Assembly (NCBI GenBank): GCA_033782935.1
Contig: JAWQEG010000412.1
Coordinates: 1,973,501 to 2,037,500, forward strand
Origin: Petrolisthes cinctipes
Lineage: Eukaryota > Arthropoda > Malacostraca > Decapoda > Porcellanidae
Length of the DNA: 64,000 nucleotides
Direction: 5' to 3'
Below the pieces are notes generated by a model. It worked only from the letters and a program-made list of their open reading frames with translations, searched no databases and was not told where the DNA came from. Each line of letters starts with the position of its first letter. The first letter of the stretch is position 1. The translations under genes were made by a program, and so were the position numbers. Below are positions 63,854 through 64,000 of this stretch, piece after piece.

Positions 63854-64000
63854 AAGCTTAAAATCGATATTTTAGGTTCAAAAAGTCGATATGTGCATGC
63901 ATATCCTGTACTCGTTTATATCCCAAATTCAGGTTCAAAACACCCGAAAATTCGATATTTTTTGGGTCCCAGAAGCGATCTATACATGCCTACTCAGTGT
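63854..64000. repeat. Start of a fifth long higher-order unit, cut by the window end
   Basis: After the AAGCTT marker at 63,854 the sequence follows the opening of units b and c (AATCGATATTTTAGGTTC, then the TCCTGTACTCG monomer and CCCAGAAGCGATCTATAC). The array clearly continues beyond the window. Confidence 0.75.

Larger units (their letters stand above)
1..64000 (+). repeat. Continuous array of a 176-bp satellite repeat filling the window
   Basis: Every line of the window is a variant of one unit of about 176 bp, repeated head to tail some 360 times and cut at both window ends. Landmarks recur in fixed order in each copy: CAGGCTCAAAACACCC, then ATTCGATATTTTTGGGTCCC, GATCTGTACATGCC, CTCAGTGTTAGAATATTTTC, CAGGCTCAAAACATGCTG, AAATCGATATTTTAGGTG, GTCGATATGTGCATGCATC and TTCTGTACCCGTTTATATC. 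All copies I followed have the same orientation. No stretch of 300 bases, or even of one monomer, falls outside the repeat. A repeat this long is known only from eukaryotic heterochromatin, so a centromeric or pericentromeric origin is inferred. I do not recognise the family and cannot name the host. Confidence 0.97.

Noticed and set aside
1..64000. About 250 open reading frames of 60-189 codons, with recurring peptides such as MCMHLLYPFISQIQ and RSVHAYSVLEYFQ
   Set aside because: They are translations of the satellite in successive frames. The 176-bp unit shifts the frame by two each time, and the frames end at fixed stops (GTGTTAG, ATGCTGA/ATGCTAA). The same bases give unrelated peptides in overlapping frames, and no promoter, codon bias or protein family supports coding.
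1..64000. A CRISPR array or other prokaryotic repeat system
   Set aside because: Repeat and would-be spacer are not distinct. The whole 176-bp unit repeats with even divergence, far longer than CRISPR units, and no cas genes are present.
1..64000. A repeat-rich surface protein gene or tandem gene family
   Set aside because: A coding tandem repeat would keep a unit length divisible by three and an open frame. Here the unit is 176 bp and insertions and deletions of one, two and four bases are tolerated everywhere.
1..64000. Alpha satellite, Arabidopsis 180-bp or Brassica 176-bp centromere repeats
   Set aside because: The lengths are similar, but the sequence landmarks do not resemble those families as I remember them. 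The match is in length only.
1..64000. Inverted monomers or head-to-head junctions
   Set aside because: I looked for reverse-complement landmarks (GGGTGTTTTGAGCCTG, GCATGCACATATCGAC) and found no orientation switch.

Overview
The whole 64,000-base window is one uninterrupted array of a tandem satellite repeat. I see no protein-coding gene, RNA gene, transposon, CRISPR array or unique sequence in it. The monomer is about 176 bp, roughly 39% G+C by a hand count of the commonest bases, and every copy I followed runs in the same direction. An array this long, with a nucleosome-sized unit and layered higher-order repeats, points to a eukaryotic chromosome, most likely centromeric or pericentromeric heterochromatin. 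I do not recognise the satellite family and cannot name the organism. The repeat differs from alpha satellite and from the Arabidopsis and Brassica centromere repeats as I remember them. A plant is plausible, but an animal is not excluded.

The monomer is an old dimer. It splits into two ungapped 88-bp halves (A, beginning ATTCAGGCTC, and B, beginning ATACAGGCTC) that agree at about 60 of 88 positions. The agreement is strong over the first 70 bases and weak over the last 18. So the array has at least three levels: an ancestral unit of about 88 bp, the 176-bp monomer, and higher-order blocks of 3 to 32 monomers.

Layout. Positions 1-16,400 hold a mixed set of subfamilies, including a monomer with an 8-bp deletion and one carrying GGTGTTTAAAGTC, shuffled into overlapping duplications with offsets of 2,610, 4,182, 6,453 and 7,828 bp. 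Positions 16,400-21,240 are more diverged, with no clear long-range copy. Positions 21,241-24,430 are a mosaic of two direct duplications (offsets about 1,553 and 1,730 bp). Positions 24,431-42,046 carry the second set of subfamilies, with a 4,220-bp-offset duplication, a 706-bp-offset duplication and a seven-monomer (about 1.23 kb) higher-order repeat. Positions 42,047-63,853 contain four successive long units of about 5.1-5.6 kb (29-32 monomers), and a fifth begins at 63,854.

The open reading frames in the window (up to 189 codons) are by-products of a stop-poor repeat read in shifting frames. The units are best read as a record of unequal exchange and local amplification. The newest visible event is a three-monomer, 528-bp duplication at 53,911-54,966 whose two copies look identical. 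Coordinates of duplication blocks were set by eye and may be off by some tens of bases.
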